Notes: generated by a model not told the origin, from the letters alone. A DNA stretch of 49,184 nt from Pelagibius sp. (GCA_028280305.1 JANQMC010000090.1:1-49184), one strand, 5' to 3'. Positions 1-8,579 are shown, counted from the stretch's first letter. Numbers and translations are program-made.

Positions 1-447
1 CGCCAAACCCTGAATGGAGCCGGTGAAGCCCGGCCAGGTCAGGTTGATCCAGTCCCCTGCGGGCCCAAGCTGGCGCAGGGCCAGGATCTGGGCGCCGAGG
101 CCGTCGAAGGGCCAGTCCAGCACCCGGGTCAGGCAGCTGCCGCCGCCGGGCGCCGGGCCGACGCTGCAGGTGCAGGACCACTCATAGCTGAGGTTCAGGA
201 AAAAGGCGCCGGGGCGGCCAAGGGCCTGGGCCACGGTCTCGATCTCGTCCAGATAAGGGTTGTCTGCTTTCTCCAGCCAGCGCCGGGAAATCCGGTCGCC
301 CAGCGCAATTGCCGCTTCCGGATAGCTGCGCTCGGCCGCCTTGATCAGGGCGTCCAGGCGTCCGCGCTCGGCCGCGATCACCCCGGCGATGTCCCCTGCT
401 TCGCGCAGCGGGATGATGGGCAGGGTATCGCTTGCAGGCTGGGTCAT
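1..447 (-). CDS. Ntn-hydrolase of the acid ceramidase/NAAA-like (choloylglycine hydrolase) superfamily, 3' end cut off
   Basis: The frame stays open to the window edge, giving the first 149 residues; the gene continues outside. An N-terminal propeptide-like stretch of about 90 residues precedes Cys92-Thr93, followed by Arg108 and Asp111 in the segment TRVLDWPF. The spacing Cys +16 Arg +19 Asp equals that of human N-acylethanolamine acid amidase (Cys126, Arg142, Asp145), so Cys92 is the likely autoproteolysis site and nucleophile. Members of this superfamily hydrolyse linear amide bonds of N-acyl compounds; the substrate here is unknown. There is no obvious signal peptide. The ATG at 447 is the first in frame after an AT-richer stretch. 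Family assignment rests on the residue spacing and the motif; the exact subfamily is not certain. Confidence 0.7.
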   Translation of the reverse strand, partial: MTQPASDTLPIIPLREAGDIAGVIAAERGRLDALIKAAERSYPEAAIALGDRISRRWLEKADNPYLDEIETVAQALGRPGAFFLNLSYEWSCTCSVGPAPGGGSCLTRVLDWPFDGLGAQILALRQLGPAGDWINLTWPGFTGSIQGLA

Positions 448-713
448 GGCCGCCCTTGGCTGGTTTTTGGAAGAGAACTATAGCAATGGGAGGGAGTCGG
501 AGGGAAACCCGGGGCGGTTCACTAAACCCGCTGCCTGTCTGGCCCCGTCCGGGAGCCCTGACCCCTGGGAACCGGGCGCACGACAAGCGTATTGCTTAAA
601 ATCGCCCCCAACCTTCGGCCCGGGCTTGCAGGGCCCCCGGCCCCTGGGCTAGTAAAGGCGCGCCGTTCGCGGCGGTCCCGCCTGCTTGCGGCGCAAGGCC
701 GCCGCGCCCTTGT

Positions 714-803
714 GGAGGGATGCCGGAGTGGTTGAACGGGGCGGTCTCGAAAACCGTTGTGCGCGCAAGCGTACCGAGGGTTCGAATCCCTCTCCCTCCG
801 CCA
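714..803 (+). tRNA. tRNA-Ser(CGA)
   Basis: The 7-bp acceptor stem GGAGGGA (714-720) pairs with TCCCTCC (793-799), followed by discriminator G800 and an encoded CCA (801-803). The anticodon loop CTCGAAA sits on a GCGGT/ACCGT stem, giving anticodon CGA (codon UCG). A long variable arm and the T-arm GAGGG-TTCGAAT-CCCTC make this a class II serine tRNA. tRNA-Ser genes are common integration sites, but no integrase is visible nearby. Confidence 0.95.
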
Positions 804-832
804 TACCCCAAACAGATGCGACAGCCGACCGA

Positions 833-849
833 GTGGGTTTCGAACCCAC
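833..849. terminator. T-arm-like hairpin between tRNA-Ser and a converging gene
   Basis: GTGGGTT-TCG-AACCCAC is a perfect 7-bp stem with a 3-nt loop, 30 nt after the tRNA CCA end and 44 nt before the stop of the opposite-strand gene. Its position suggests transcription termination, although no strong T-run follows. Read on the minus strand it equals a tRNA T-arm (GTGGG-TTCGAAA-CCCAC), but no matching acceptor or anticodon stem was found, so it is not called a tRNA. Confidence 0.45.
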
Positions 850-892
850 GCTGTCTTGTTAAACCGCGGCCACGGGCCTTGGGTTCTGCAGG

Positions 893-1345
893 TCAGGCCG
901 CACTGCCCTTTACGACGTCAGGCATGCCATCGGCACCGCCCACAGCCGACAGGGCCACGACGGGGTTCCAGTAGTCACGGTAGTCGACGATCTTGCCGTT
1001 CCGGATCCGGATGACGTTGATGTATCTCTGATCGTACCGCAGGCCGGTTTTCCGGCCGGTGCTGTTCCGCGCCTCGAATTCGAGGATCACGACCTCCGGA
1101 TCGGTGGTTCGATAGAGGGCGGTCTCAGCCAGCTCCTGAATGTCGTAATGTTCACGAACCACAGGCAGGTAGTTGGCAACGGCGGCGCGGCCCTTCAGGC
1201 AATTGGACCCAGCCGGCGCATAGGGTGCTTCGAAAACGACATCCTCGGCGCACATATCCGGGAAGCTGTCCGCCGGGTCGAGAAGGTCACTCAGGCTGTT
1301 TTGCAGCAATGTCGTCAGCGCAGGCAATGGATCGGTGTCAGGCAT
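893..1345 (-). CDS. SnoaL-like / NTF2-like fold protein
   Basis: A 150-residue protein with the NTF2/SnoaL polyketide-cyclase pattern: an N-terminal helix pair, a PYAPAGSNCLKGRAAVANYL segment, then beta-rich stretches ending in YINVIRIRNGKIVDYRDYWNP, which is characteristic of the family. These small alpha+beta cone proteins act as isomerases, cyclases, hydrolases or ligand binders; nothing here fixes a reaction. The start is placed at 1345 because AAGGAG lies 7 nt upstream; an ATG at 1366 is in frame but would put this ribosome site inside the gene. It is divergent from the TetR gene with the operator at 1395-1422 between them, so it is probably the repressor's target. Confidence 0.8.
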   Translation of the reverse strand: MPDTDPLPALTTLLQNSLSDLLDPADSFPDMCAEDVVFEAPYAPAGSNCLKGRAAVANYLPVVREHYDIQELAETALYRTTDPEVVILEFEARNSTGRKTGLRYDQRYINVIRIRNGKIVDYRDYWNPVVALSAVGGADGMPDVVKGSAA

Positions 1346-1394
1346 CGGAACGCTCCTTATCTTCATGGTGCTCTGAAGCGGAAGATAGGGAATC

Positions 1395-1422
1395 TTCGTC
1401 GGAACGCAACCGTTCCGACGAA
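1395..1422. promoter_or_regulatory. Perfect 12-bp inverted repeat, likely TetR-family operator
   Basis: TTCGTCGGAACG-CAAC-CGTTCCGACGAA: two 12-bp arms with no mismatch and a 4-bp spacer. It lies 49 bp upstream of the SnoaL-like start and about 110 bp upstream of the TetR start. A TetR-family gene beside a divergent target with a long palindrome between them is the classic arrangement; the assignment to this regulator is inference. Confidence 0.75.
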
Positions 1423-1531
1423 AAAAATCCGCAACGGCACTTTGATGAAACTTTCGAATTTGGCCCTACCAGCCATTTCGGGTTTCTCTGGTGTGGATGG
1501 AACGCTAACGTGCCGACGTACGAAAAGCAGG

Positions 1532-2149
1532 ATGCGGATGGAACACAAGACCGCCGATCAAGAGCCACGACGACTGTCCGGCGCAGCGCTGCAAAGACCT
1601 GAACTGACGCAAGCCCTCTATCGCGCCTTCTTCGACGAATGGGCCGAGCGGGGCTACGCTGCGCTTAGCCTCGAACGTGTCGCCAAGAAAGCAGGGGCAG
1701 GCAAAGCGGCGATCTACCGCCGCTGGCCGTCTAAGCGCGAGTTTGCCAACGAGGCGATAGAAGATGTTGCATTGGCCGTGACGCCCGTCCCCGATGAGGG
1801 CAGCCTTGAAGCAGATATCGCCGCCTTTCTGTGTTCGCTCCGAGCCGTCTTCCGTCACCCCACGGTGCGACGCATCCTGCCGGACCTTTTGGCCGAGCGG
1901 GCCCGGTCGGACGAGTTGGCGCCGTTGCTCGAGACGATCGCGATGGCGCGTCGCGGCCGGGCCGAGGTCTTGCTCGATCGGGCGATCGCCCGCGACGAAC
2001 TTCCCGTCAACCTCGACCGCGCGCTCGCCCTGGATCTGCTTCCATCGCCGCTCTACTGGCGCATGGTCGTGAACCAGAGGCGGATATCCTTGGCCGAGTT
2101 GCGCCGGCAGGCCCATGTTCTTGCCGTGGCGCTGAAAGCCGCTGGATAG
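1532..2149 (+). CDS. TetR/AcrR-family transcriptional repressor
   Basis: About 205 residues. The N-terminal helix-turn-helix reads LSLERVAKKAGAGKAAIYRRWPSK in two parts: the first helix around FFDEWAERGYAALSLERVA, then the recognition helix AGKAAIYRRWPSKREF. This is the TetR_N pattern, with a TetR_C-type ligand domain (residues about 85-205) containing the HPTVRRILPDLLAE helix. The open frame extends back to 1148, but that upstream part runs antisense to the SnoaL-like gene and is unlike any TetR N-terminus. ATG 1532 or ATG 1538 is therefore preferred (AGCAGG precedes them). It probably represses the divergent SnoaL-like gene and itself through the palindrome at 1395-1422. The inducer is unknown. 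Confidence 0.85.
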   Translation: MRMEHKTADQEPRRLSGAALQRPELTQALYRAFFDEWAERGYAALSLERVAKKAGAGKAAIYRRWPSKREFANEAIEDVALAVTPVPDEGSLEADIAAFLCSLRAVFRHPTVRRILPDLLAERARSDELAPLLETIAMARRGRAEVLLDRAIARDELPVNLDRALALDLLPSPLYWRMVVNQRRISLAELRRQAHVLAVALKAAG

Positions 2150-2171
2150 GGCGAAACGGCTCTGACGCCGC

Positions 2172-3230
2172 TCAGGTGATGCCGCCACGGGCGGCGACGG
2201 GAAACTTCTCGACGCTTCCCGCTTTGTCTTTGATCCAGACGAAGTCGACCATGTTGCTGACGACACAGGCATGGTTGGGCACGATGTGGATGCGCTGTCC
2301 GACGCGGAACTTCTCCCCACCGGTCCAGACCAGAGTTCCATGCTCCTCACTGAGGCTGGAAACCTCTACATCTTCGTGGCCCAGAACCTGGCCGTAACCG
2401 GTCAAACCGATGAGGTCCGAGGTCAGGGTCTTTGATCCGGCGTCTATGATCGCACGGCCTGGCGCCGGCACGCTGACCACGGTGGCGAGAACCGAGAGCG
2501 CACAGTCCTGCCAGCCGCGTACCCCGTGGTGAACGAGGGAGCGGTCATTGTAGATGTAGGTGCCGATCCGGTACTCCGTGACGCCCTCGACCTCGCCGGA
2601 CTTCCACATGTCCGGGGAGCCGCCGCTGGAGACCGCCGGACAGTCGAGGCCGGCCGCCGTCAGGAGCCGCTTGGCCTCCGCCATGAAGGCCTGAACCTGC
2701 GCGCCGCCGCCCACCGCGGGATAGGTCATCAGGCCGGCGAAGGCGAGGCCGGGGCTGTCGGCGATGGCCTGCGCCAGGGTTACCGCCTCTTGGGGCGAAG
2801 CGACGCCGCATCTCCGGGCGCCGCTGTCGCACTCCACCATGACCGGCAGCGCGCGGGGTGCGTCGGCAAAGGCGGCGGAAAGACCCTCGATCACAACGGC
2901 GTTGTCGGCGGTGACGCAGAGCTTGCCCACCCGCTCCACCAGGCGCCGCAGCCGGGCAAGCTTCGCCGGACCCAGGATGTTGTAGGTGATCAGTATGTCG
3001 TCCAGACCGTGGTCGGCCATGACCTCGGCCTCGCTGAGCTTCTGGCAGGTGATCCCCACCGCGCCCGCAGCCATCTGCGCCTTGGCGAAGTGCGGCAGCT
3101 TGTGGGTCTTGATATGCGGGCGCAGCGAGAGCCCGTGGCGGTCGCAATGGGCCTGGTACTCTTCGATGTTATGCCGGGCGACCGCTTCGTCGATGACGAC
3201 GGCCGGGGTTTCGATGTCGTCGATTTTCAT
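2172..3230 (-). CDS. PLP-dependent D-serine dehydratase-like enzyme (DSD1 / alanine-racemase-fold type)
   Basis: 352 residues with an N-terminal alanine-racemase-type TIM barrel and a C-terminal D-serine-dehydratase-like domain. RPHIKTHK (residues 37-44) carries the predicted Schiff-base lysine. Near the C-terminus PNHAC gives His320-x-Cys322. From family knowledge, eukaryotic-type D-serine dehydratases and D-threo-3-hydroxyaspartate dehydratase bind their metal through His-x-Cys, whereas D-threonine aldolases use His-x-Asp; dehydratase activity is therefore favoured. It is the last gene of the RpiR-side oligopeptide operon. The ATG overlaps the upstream stop by 4 bp and an AAGAGAG ribosome site precedes it. 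The product 2-aminoacrylate-type enamine would suit the divergent RidA. The exact D-hydroxyamino acid is unknown. Confidence 0.8.
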   Translation of the reverse strand: MKIDDIETPAVVIDEAVARHNIEEYQAHCDRHGLSLRPHIKTHKLPHFAKAQMAAGAVGITCQKLSEAEVMADHGLDDILITYNILGPAKLARLRRLVERVGKLCVTADNAVVIEGLSAAFADAPRALPVMVECDSGARRCGVASPQEAVTLAQAIADSPGLAFAGLMTYPAVGGGAQVQAFMAEAKRLLTAAGLDCPAVSSGGSPDMWKSGEVEGVTEYRIGTYIYNDRSLVHHGVRGWQDCALSVLATVVSVPAPGRAIIDAGSKTLTSDLIGLTGYGQVLGHEDVEVSSLSEEHGTLVWTGGEKFRVGQRIHIVPNHACVVSNMVDFVWIKDKAGSVEKFPVAARGGIT

Positions 3231-4717
3231 GACGCTCTCTTCTTGTCGGCAAGGTCGTGCGGGTTCGGTGTGCGTGGCCATATACGGCGGGTCAGGTTGC
3301 GATAGTCGTTGGTCGCCGGGTCGCTCGGATAAGGACCCTCTACGGCAGCATAAAGAATCTTCGACGCGATGCGCGAGAACGCATCCTGGAAATGGTTCGT
3401 CGACTTCACCACCAGAATCCTCATGGCAAGCGGGTCGATGCCCAGGTTCGAGAACACATCCGGACTGAAGACCTGGGAGCGTACCGTCGAGAGAACCACC
3501 TGGATGCCCGCGACGTCGATCCAGACGGAGTCGCCGAGGGGAACGATACTCGTGCCAAAGCGCTGTGTGGCATCGGCGACGGTCTTGCGGATTACAACGT
3601 CAGCATCAATGGGCTCCCCTGCGCTGGCGGACATCTTCCCCCCGAAACGCAAGCGCAGCCGCGCTCCTTCGCCGGCGGAAAAACAGGTGCGCACGGCGAT
3701 GGGGTCCCAGATCGATGCCAGGGCCGCGCCGCCGGTCCCGCGGTTCATCAAGGCCTTCAGAATGATCGTCGAATCGCCAGCCACGCCGCCGCCGGGATTG
3801 TCCCAGATATCGGCGATCACCACCGGGCCGGCATAGGCTTCTTCGGCCCGGTCCAGCGCTGTCTCCACGCTCAGGAACTCGGGCCGGGCCTTGCCGCGAT
3901 AGCCGAACAGTTCCATACCGAGCCGCGCGGCCAGCCGAGCACCCTCCGCCGCGGCGTCATCGGTTATGACCACGATCTTGGTGCCGAGATCCGGTACGTC
4001 ACCGGCCATGAAGCCATGGATGACCGAGATCGAAAGAACACTGCGTTCCTTTTCCAGTGCGAGCATCCGCTCGACGAAACCGCGCATCGGCTCGCGGTCG
4101 GTCGGCAGAACATCGATCATCCGGCAGTCGAAGACCGACAGGGCCGGTTTGATGTCCCCCTCTATGGCGCGCTGCACCAGGTCCACCAGCTTCTCCGCCG
4201 CGACGACGAAGTCGGTATGCGGGAACTCCTTGAAGGCGATGAGGAAGTCGGCGTTGTCGGCGCGCAGGGCCGACAGATGGCTGTGCGGGTCGAGCGTCGC
4301 GCCGATGATCACCTCCGGGCCGACGAGTTCCCGGATTGCCGCCAGAAGTTCGCCTTCACAGTCGAGACAGTCCTGCGCCACCATGGCGCCGTGCAGGCCC
4401 AGCAGAACGGCATCCACCGGCAGGGCCGAACGCAGCTCATCGAGCAGCTGATCGCGCAAAAACTCCCAGGCCTGTTGATTGATGATGCCACCGGGCTCGG
4501 CCCAGGCCGCCGTCCCTTCGATCAGCTCCCAGCCATAGAGTGCAGACTTGGCCCTGGCCACCGGGAACACCGCGCTGCACAGCGTCGGTGTTGCGGGATG
4601 CTCGCCCGGCGCCGCATAGAAGCTGTCCTTGAAATCGCGCAGATCGGTGCGAAGCGGCGAAAAGGTATTGGTCTCCGTGGCGATCGAGGCGACGAAAACG
4701 CGGCTGGGCTTACTCAT
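3227..4717 (-). CDS. M81-family metallopeptidase (MlrC / microcystinase C-like)
   Basis: 496 residues. The N-terminal M81 domain carries Asp143-x-His145 (in TLDPHSHLS) and His167 (in FKEFPHTD). The 24-residue interval from Asp to the second His equals the Asp184/His186/His208 zinc site of sphingomonad MlrC. The C-terminal MlrC domain includes DIWDNPGGGVAGDST. MlrC degrades linearised microcystin and its tetrapeptide, which contain D-residues. Most relatives, however, come from non-degraders and sit beside oligopeptide importers, as here. The ATG overlaps the preceding ATPase stop by 8 bp, and the stop overlaps the next start by 4 bp, so translation is coupled. Likely a cytoplasmic peptidase for an imported unusual peptide; the substrate is not determinable. 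Confidence 0.88.
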   Translation of the reverse strand: MSKPSRVFVASIATETNTFSPLRTDLRDFKDSFYAAPGEHPATPTLCSAVFPVARAKSALYGWELIEGTAAWAEPGGIINQQAWEFLRDQLLDELRSALPVDAVLLGLHGAMVAQDCLDCEGELLAAIRELVGPEVIIGATLDPHSHLSALRADNADFLIAFKEFPHTDFVVAAEKLVDLVQRAIEGDIKPALSVFDCRMIDVLPTDREPMRGFVERMLALEKERSVLSISVIHGFMAGDVPDLGTKIVVITDDAAAEGARLAARLGMELFGYRGKARPEFLSVETALDRAEEAYAGPVVIADIWDNPGGGVAGDSTIILKALMNRGTGGAALASIWDPIAVRTCFSAGEGARLRLRFGGKMSASAGEPIDADVVIRKTVADATQRFGTSIVPLGDSVWIDVAGIQVVLSTVRSQVFSPDVFSNLGIDPLAMRILVVKSTNHFQDAFSRIASKILYAAVEGPYPSDPATNDYRNLTRRIWPRTPNPHDLADKKRAS

Positions 4718-5711
4718 TCGCCTGCTTTCCCGGCAAAGCCGCAATGTTGTGGCACGCACTGCCGTGGTTGTCGCTGAGGGCTGCGTATGCGGGCGCCTCG
4801 ATGCGGCAGCGCTCGGTGGCGAAGGGGCAGCGCGGATGAAAGCTGCAACCCGGCGGCGGGGCCGCGGCGCTGGCCGGCTCGCCCAAGGCCTTGGCGCGGC
4901 GGCCCGCCCGCGCGGGGTCGGGGCGTGGAGTCGACTCGAGTAGCAGCCGCGTATAGGGGTGGGACGGCCTGGCAAAGACCTCCGCCTTGGGGCCGGTCTC
5001 AACGATGCGGCCCAGATACATGACCGCCACCCGGTCGCTGATGTGACGCACCACCCCAAGGTCGTGGGAAATGAACAGCATCGCCACGCTGCTCTTGCGC
5101 TGAATTTCCTTGATCAGGTTCAGCACCTGGGCCTGGATCGATACGTCGAGGGCCGAGACTGGCTCATCGGCGATCACCAGACGCGGCGAGAGTATCATCA
5201 CCCGGGCGATGGCAATGCGCTGGCGCTGGCCGCCGCTGAACTGGTGCGGATGGCGCGTCATGACTTTGGGGTCGAGCCCGACCAGCGTCAGGATCTCCGC
5301 GATGCGTGCGCGCGCTTCCTTCGCCGTCGTGGCGAGGCGGTGAATACGCAGCGGCTCGGCCAGGGTCTGTTCGATGGTCAGCCGTGGATTCAGGGAGGCG
5401 AAGGGATCCTGAAAGATCATCTGAATCTGGCCGCGCAGAGGGCGGAAAGCCGCTTGGCTCAGTTGTAGGATGTCCTGCCCCTCCAACAGGGCTTCGCCGC
5501 TGGTCGATGGTTCCAGGCGGGTCAGGGTGCGGCCGACCGTAGACTTGCCGCAGCCGGATTCGCCGACGAGGCCCAGGACCTCTCCCGCCTGAATCTCGAA
5601 CGACACCCCGTCGACGGCTTTCAGCGTGGCCGCGCGGGGTCCGAACGGCCAGGAACGGCCGGCCCGGAAATGGGTCTTCAGGTTACGGACGGCGAGCAGG
5701 GGTGCCGTCAT
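4710..5711 (-). CDS. Oligopeptide/dipeptide ABC transporter ATPase, OppF/DppF type
   Basis: 333 residues. Walker [10 protein letters not shown] (50-58), Q-loop [10 protein letters not shown], signature FSGGQRQR, Walker [13 protein letters not shown] and switch His in ISHDLGV are all intact, so ATP hydrolysis is expected. The C-terminal oligopeptide-transporter extension (HPYTRLLL, then a Cys-rich [14 protein letters not shown]) is the usual Opp/Dpp tail. It starts with a 4-bp overlap on the OppD-type gene and is followed by the M81 peptidase. It would pair with the 5708-6682 ATPase in a heterodimer driving the 6687-8479 permeases. Confidence 0.93.
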   Translation of the reverse strand: MTAPLLAVRNLKTHFRAGRSWPFGPRAATLKAVDGVSFEIQAGEVLGLVGESGCGKSTVGRTLTRLEPSTSGEALLEGQDILQLSQAAFRPLRGQIQMIFQDPFASLNPRLTIEQTLAEPLRIHRLATTAKEARARIAEILTLVGLDPKVMTRHPHQFSGGQRQRIAIARVMILSPRLVIADEPVSALDVSIQAQVLNLIKEIQRKSSVAMLFISHDLGVVRHISDRVAVMYLGRIVETGPKAEVFARPSHPYTRLLLESTPRPDPARAGRRAKALGEPASAAAPPPGCSFHPRCPFATERCRIEAPAYAALSDNHGSACHNIAALPGKQANE

Positions 5712-6682
5712 GGCGCCGCCTCCTCAGGGAAATGGCAGAGAACAACGTGGTCCTCGGGGTAGGTTGCGGTCGCGGGCGGCTCAATGGCGCAGCGGGAGGC
5801 GGCACGGGGGCAACGCGGATGAAAGGCGCAGCCGCCGATCCGTTCATCGATCCTCGGCACCCGCCCGGCGATGGCCGGCAAGGTCTCGCAGTCCGCATCC
5901 GCATCGGGAATCGAGGCCATCAGGCCGCTGGTATAGGGATGACGTGGCGCGGCGAACAAACCGGCGGCGGAGGCGCTTTCGACGATCCGGCCGCGATACA
6001 TGACGGCGATGGTCTGGCAGGTTTCGGCGATGACGCCCAGGTCGTGAGAGATCAGCACCACCGCCATGCCGGTGCGCGCCTGCAGGTCGGCCAGCAGATC
6101 GAGGATTTGCGCCTGCACCGTAACGTCCAGCGCCGTGGTCGGTTCGTCGGCAATCAGCAGGCTAGGATCGCAGGCGATCGCCATGGCGATCATCACCCGC
6201 TGGCGCATGCCGCCGGAGAGTTGATGCGGATAACTCTTGAGCCGCTCCGCCGGGCCGGGAATGCGCACCAGCGCCAGCAGCTCGGCCGCCCGCACCAGGG
6301 CGTCGCGCCGGCTCATGCTGCGGTGCTGGCGCAGGACCTCGACGATCTGGTCGCCGATGCGGTAGACCGGATTGAGGCTCGTCATCGGCTCTTGAAAGAT
6401 CATCGCCATCTGATCGCCCATGATGGCCCGCCGCTCGGCAGCCGGGAGCTTGGTCAGCTCGCGGCCCGCAAAGCGGATCTCACCGCCGGTTATGCGCACC
6501 TGGCTGCCTTCCAGCAGGCCCATGATGGCCAGAGAGGTCAGGCTTTTGCCGCAGCCGGACTCGCCGACGATACCGAGCGTCCGTCCAGCCTCCACCGTGA
6601 AAGAAACGTCCTCGACGACGGGCAGCAATGCGCCGCCGCTGCCCACGGCAATACAGAGGTTCCGGACTTCGAGCAGCGCCAC
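5708..6682 (-). CDS. Oligopeptide/dipeptide ABC transporter ATPase, OppD/DppD type
   Basis: 324 residues from a GTG start at 6682, 4 bp after the permease stop. The open frame reaches 6751, but that leader overlaps the permease and is not ATPase-like, whereas VALLEVRNL is the normal N-terminus. Walker A GESGCGKS (40-48), [10 protein letters not shown]-loop, LSGGMRQR signature, [12 protein letters not shown]alker B and ISHDLGV switch are intact. The tail contains HPYTSGLM and [21 protein letters not shown] plus PTTALDVT is typical of the D-type subunit, complementing the F-type subunit encoded next. Confidence 0.92.
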   Translation of the reverse strand: MALLEVRNLCIAVGSGGALLPVVEDVSFTVEAGRTLGIVGESGCGKSLTSLAIMGLLEGSQVRITGGEIRFAGRELTKLPAAERRAIMGDQMAMIFQEPMTSLNPVYRIGDQIVEVLRQHRSMSRRDALVRAAELLALVRIPGPAERLKSYPHQLSGGMRQRVMIAMAIACDPSLLIADEPTTALDVTVQAQILDLLADLQARTGMAVVLISHDLGVIAETCQTIAVMYRGRIVESASAAGLFAAPRHPYTSGLMASIPDADADCETLPAIAGRVPRIDERIGGCAFHPRCPRAASRCAIEPPATATYPEDHVVLCHFPEEAAP

Positions 6683-6686
6683 CCCG

Positions 6687-7535
6687 TCATACCCCCGCGA
6701 TGTCGTCTTTGAACCGCGGATCGATGCTGTCGCGCAGTGCGTCGCCCACAAGGTTCATGGAGAAGACCGAGAAGATGATCAAAATCCCGGGGAAGATCAG
6801 CAGCCAGGGCGCACGGGTCACGTAGATTCGCGACTCCGACAGCATGTTGCCCCAGCTCGGAATTTCCGGCGGCAGGCCGAGGCCCAGGAAGTCGAGAGCG
6901 GCGGCCTGAAGCTGGGCGAAGGCGAAGATGAAACTCGCCTGCACCAGCAGGGGCGAAATCAGGTTCGGCAGGATGTGACGGAACAGCACACTGCAATGTC
7001 CTGCGCCGGAGCAAACCGCCGCTTCGACAAAGACCTCGTTCTTCAGCTTCAGCGTCATGCCGAAAAGGATCCGCGCCGTGGTCGTCGTATAGACGATGCC
7101 GATCACGATGATGGTGTTGGCGACGCTGCGCTCCAGCAGGGTCATGAGCACCAGCGCCAGCAGCAGCGCCGGAAAGGCCATCAGCACGTCGATCACCCGC
7201 ATCAGGACATGACCGAGGCGGGTGAAGTAAGCCGAGAGCATGCCGATCAGACTGCCGGCGGTAAGAGAGACGGCAACCGTGCCGAGGCCGATAATCAGCG
7301 CCATGCGGGCGCCGTAGATGCAGCGCGACAGGGTGTCCCGCCCGAAATTGTCGGTGCCGAACCAGTAACTCCCGCCGGGTTCCGACAAGCGGTCCACCGG
7401 TGCGATGGCCAGCGGATCAAAGGGCGCGAGCAAGGGCGCGGCCAGGGCGCAGATCAGAATGAAGCCAAGCCAGACCAGGCCGAGGAAGGCGAGACGACGG
7501 CCGCTGAAGGGGTTGAAGAGCGCGAGGGTGTTCAT
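6687..7535 (-). CDS. Oligopeptide ABC transporter permease, DppC type
   Basis: 282 residues with an N-terminal membrane segment (about 17-37), the periplasmic GTDNFGRDTLSR motif typical of OppC/DppC, and five further membrane segments. The cytoplasmic EAA loop reads EAAVCSGAGHCSVLFRHILPN. It carries an IMFS-like C-terminal ending SMNLVGDALRDSIDPR. It pairs with the DppB-type permease, with which it overlaps by 4 bp. The stop lies 4 bp before the GTG of the next ATPase. Inner-membrane channel subunit for the peptide bound by the 8580-10121 protein. Confidence 0.93.
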   Translation of the reverse strand: MNTLALFNPFSGRRLAFLGLVWLGFILICALAAPLLAPFDPLAIAPVDRLSEPGGSYWFGTDNFGRDTLSRCIYGARMALIIGLGTVAVSLTAGSLIGMLSAYFTRLGHVLMRVIDVLMAFPALLLALVLMTLLERSVANTIIVIGIVYTTTTARILFGMTLKLKNEVFVEAAVCSGAGHCSVLFRHILPNLISPLLVQASFIFAFAQLQAAALDFLGLGLPPEIPSWGNMLSESRIYVTRAPWLLIFPGILIIFSVFSMNLVGDALRDSIDPRFKDDIAGV

Positions 7536-8479
7536 TTCAGCGACACCCTGGGGTCCAGCCAGGCATAAGCCAGGTCGACCAGCAGATTGGTGATCATATA
7601 GAGAATAACGATGACCAGGATCACCCCCTGGATAACCGGATAGTCGCGGCGCAGGATCGATTGCACCACCAGCCGCCCGACGCCCGGCAGGGAAAAGACG
7701 GTCTCGGTCACCACGGCCTCGGAGACCAGGGCGGCGAAGGTGAAACCGAAGGCTGCGGCGACGGCGATCAGGGCATTGCGGAAAACGTGGGCATAGGCGA
7801 CCCGCAGGGGGTGCAGGCCCTTGGCCCGGGCGGTGCGGACGTGGTCTTCGCGCTGCACGTCGAGCATCGATGCCCGCACGAGCCGAATGATCAGCGCCGC
7901 ATTGGGCGCCGCGAGGGTCAGGCTCGGCAAGAGCAGGTAGCGCAGATTGGTCAGGCCGCCCTCGTCGGAGAGGGAGGGGAAGCCCGAGCTCGGCAGCCAG
8001 CCGAGGGTCACCGAGAAAATCAGAATGAGATAGAGGCCGAGCCAGAATGTCGGGATCGAAGCGGCGAACATCGCGCCGCCGGAGCTGAGCTGATCGATCC
8101 AGGTGCCGTGCCGGGTCGCCGAGACGACACCGATGGGAACACCGAAGATCACGATCCAGAACATCGTCATGACCGCCAGCAGAATGCTGGTCTCGGCACC
8201 GTCGGCGATGACCGAGAGCACGGGCTCCTGGAAGAAGATGGAGGTGCCCAGGTCGCCTTGCAGGAAGTTGCCGAGCCAGAGGACGAACTGCGTGTAGAGC
8301 GGCTTGTCGAGGCCCATCTCCCGGGTCAATTGGGCGACCTCTTCTGGGGTGGCCGTATCGCCCAGCAGAACCGCGGCGGGATCGCCGGGGATCAGATGGA
8401 TGAACACGAACACAAGCAGCGAGGCGGCCAGCAGCGTCGGAATCAGGACGAAGATGCGTTTGATGGCATAGGCCAGCAT
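7532..8479 (-). CDS. Oligopeptide ABC transporter permease, DppB type
   Basis: 315 residues. The N-terminus (YAIKRIFVLIPTLLAASLLVF) is the standard first helix of DppB/OppB, followed by IPGDPAAVLLGD and LGNFLQGDLGTSIF. The EAA loop DHVRTARAKGLHPLRVAYAH and the FSLPGVGRLVVQSILRRDYP motif are family signatures. About six membrane segments. It follows the binding-protein gene after a 100-bp gap containing a hairpin. The ribosome-binding site before 8479 is weak, consistent with a lower yield than the binding protein. Confidence 0.93.
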   Translation of the reverse strand: MLAYAIKRIFVLIPTLLAASLLVFVFIHLIPGDPAAVLLGDTATPEEVAQLTREMGLDKPLYTQFVLWLGNFLQGDLGTSIFFQEPVLSVIADGAETSILLAVMTMFWIVIFGVPIGVVSATRHGTWIDQLSSGGAMFAASIPTFWLGLYLILIFSVTLGWLPSSGFPSLSDEGGLTNLRYLLLPSLTLAAPNAALIIRLVRASMLDVQREDHVRTARAKGLHPLRVAYAHVFRNALIAVAAAFGFTFAALVSEAVVTETVFSLPGVGRLVVQSILRRDYPVIQGVILVIVILYMITNLLVDLAYAWLDPRVSLK

Positions 8480-8530
8480 TACGGTAGCCCGGTCTCTGTC
8501 TCTTACGGTCTGGGCAGCAGTGGCGGCTGT

Positions 8531-8554
8531 CCCTCCCGCTGGATTGCGGGAGGG
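8531..8554 (-). terminator. Hairpin between binding-protein and permease genes
   Basis: CCCTCCCGC and GCGGGAGGG form a perfect 9-bp stem with a 6-nt loop, 26 bp after the binding-protein stop and 52 bp before the permease start. No T-run follows, so partial termination or 3'-end stabilisation of the upstream message is more likely than full termination. Confidence 0.65.
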
Positions 8555-8579
8555 ATCACCTTAGCGGAAAACCTTGTGC

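Noticed and set aside
810..900. Second tRNA on the minus strand
   Set aside because: Only a T-arm is present; no acceptor stem partner or anticodon arm could be found.
1148..1531. N-terminal extension of the TetR frame
   Set aside because: Overlaps the SnoaL-like gene antisense and crosses the operator; unlike any TetR N-terminus.
3257..4777. 506-residue frame opposite the M81 peptidase gene
   Set aside because: Antisense shadow; the minus-strand gene has zinc ligands at family spacing.
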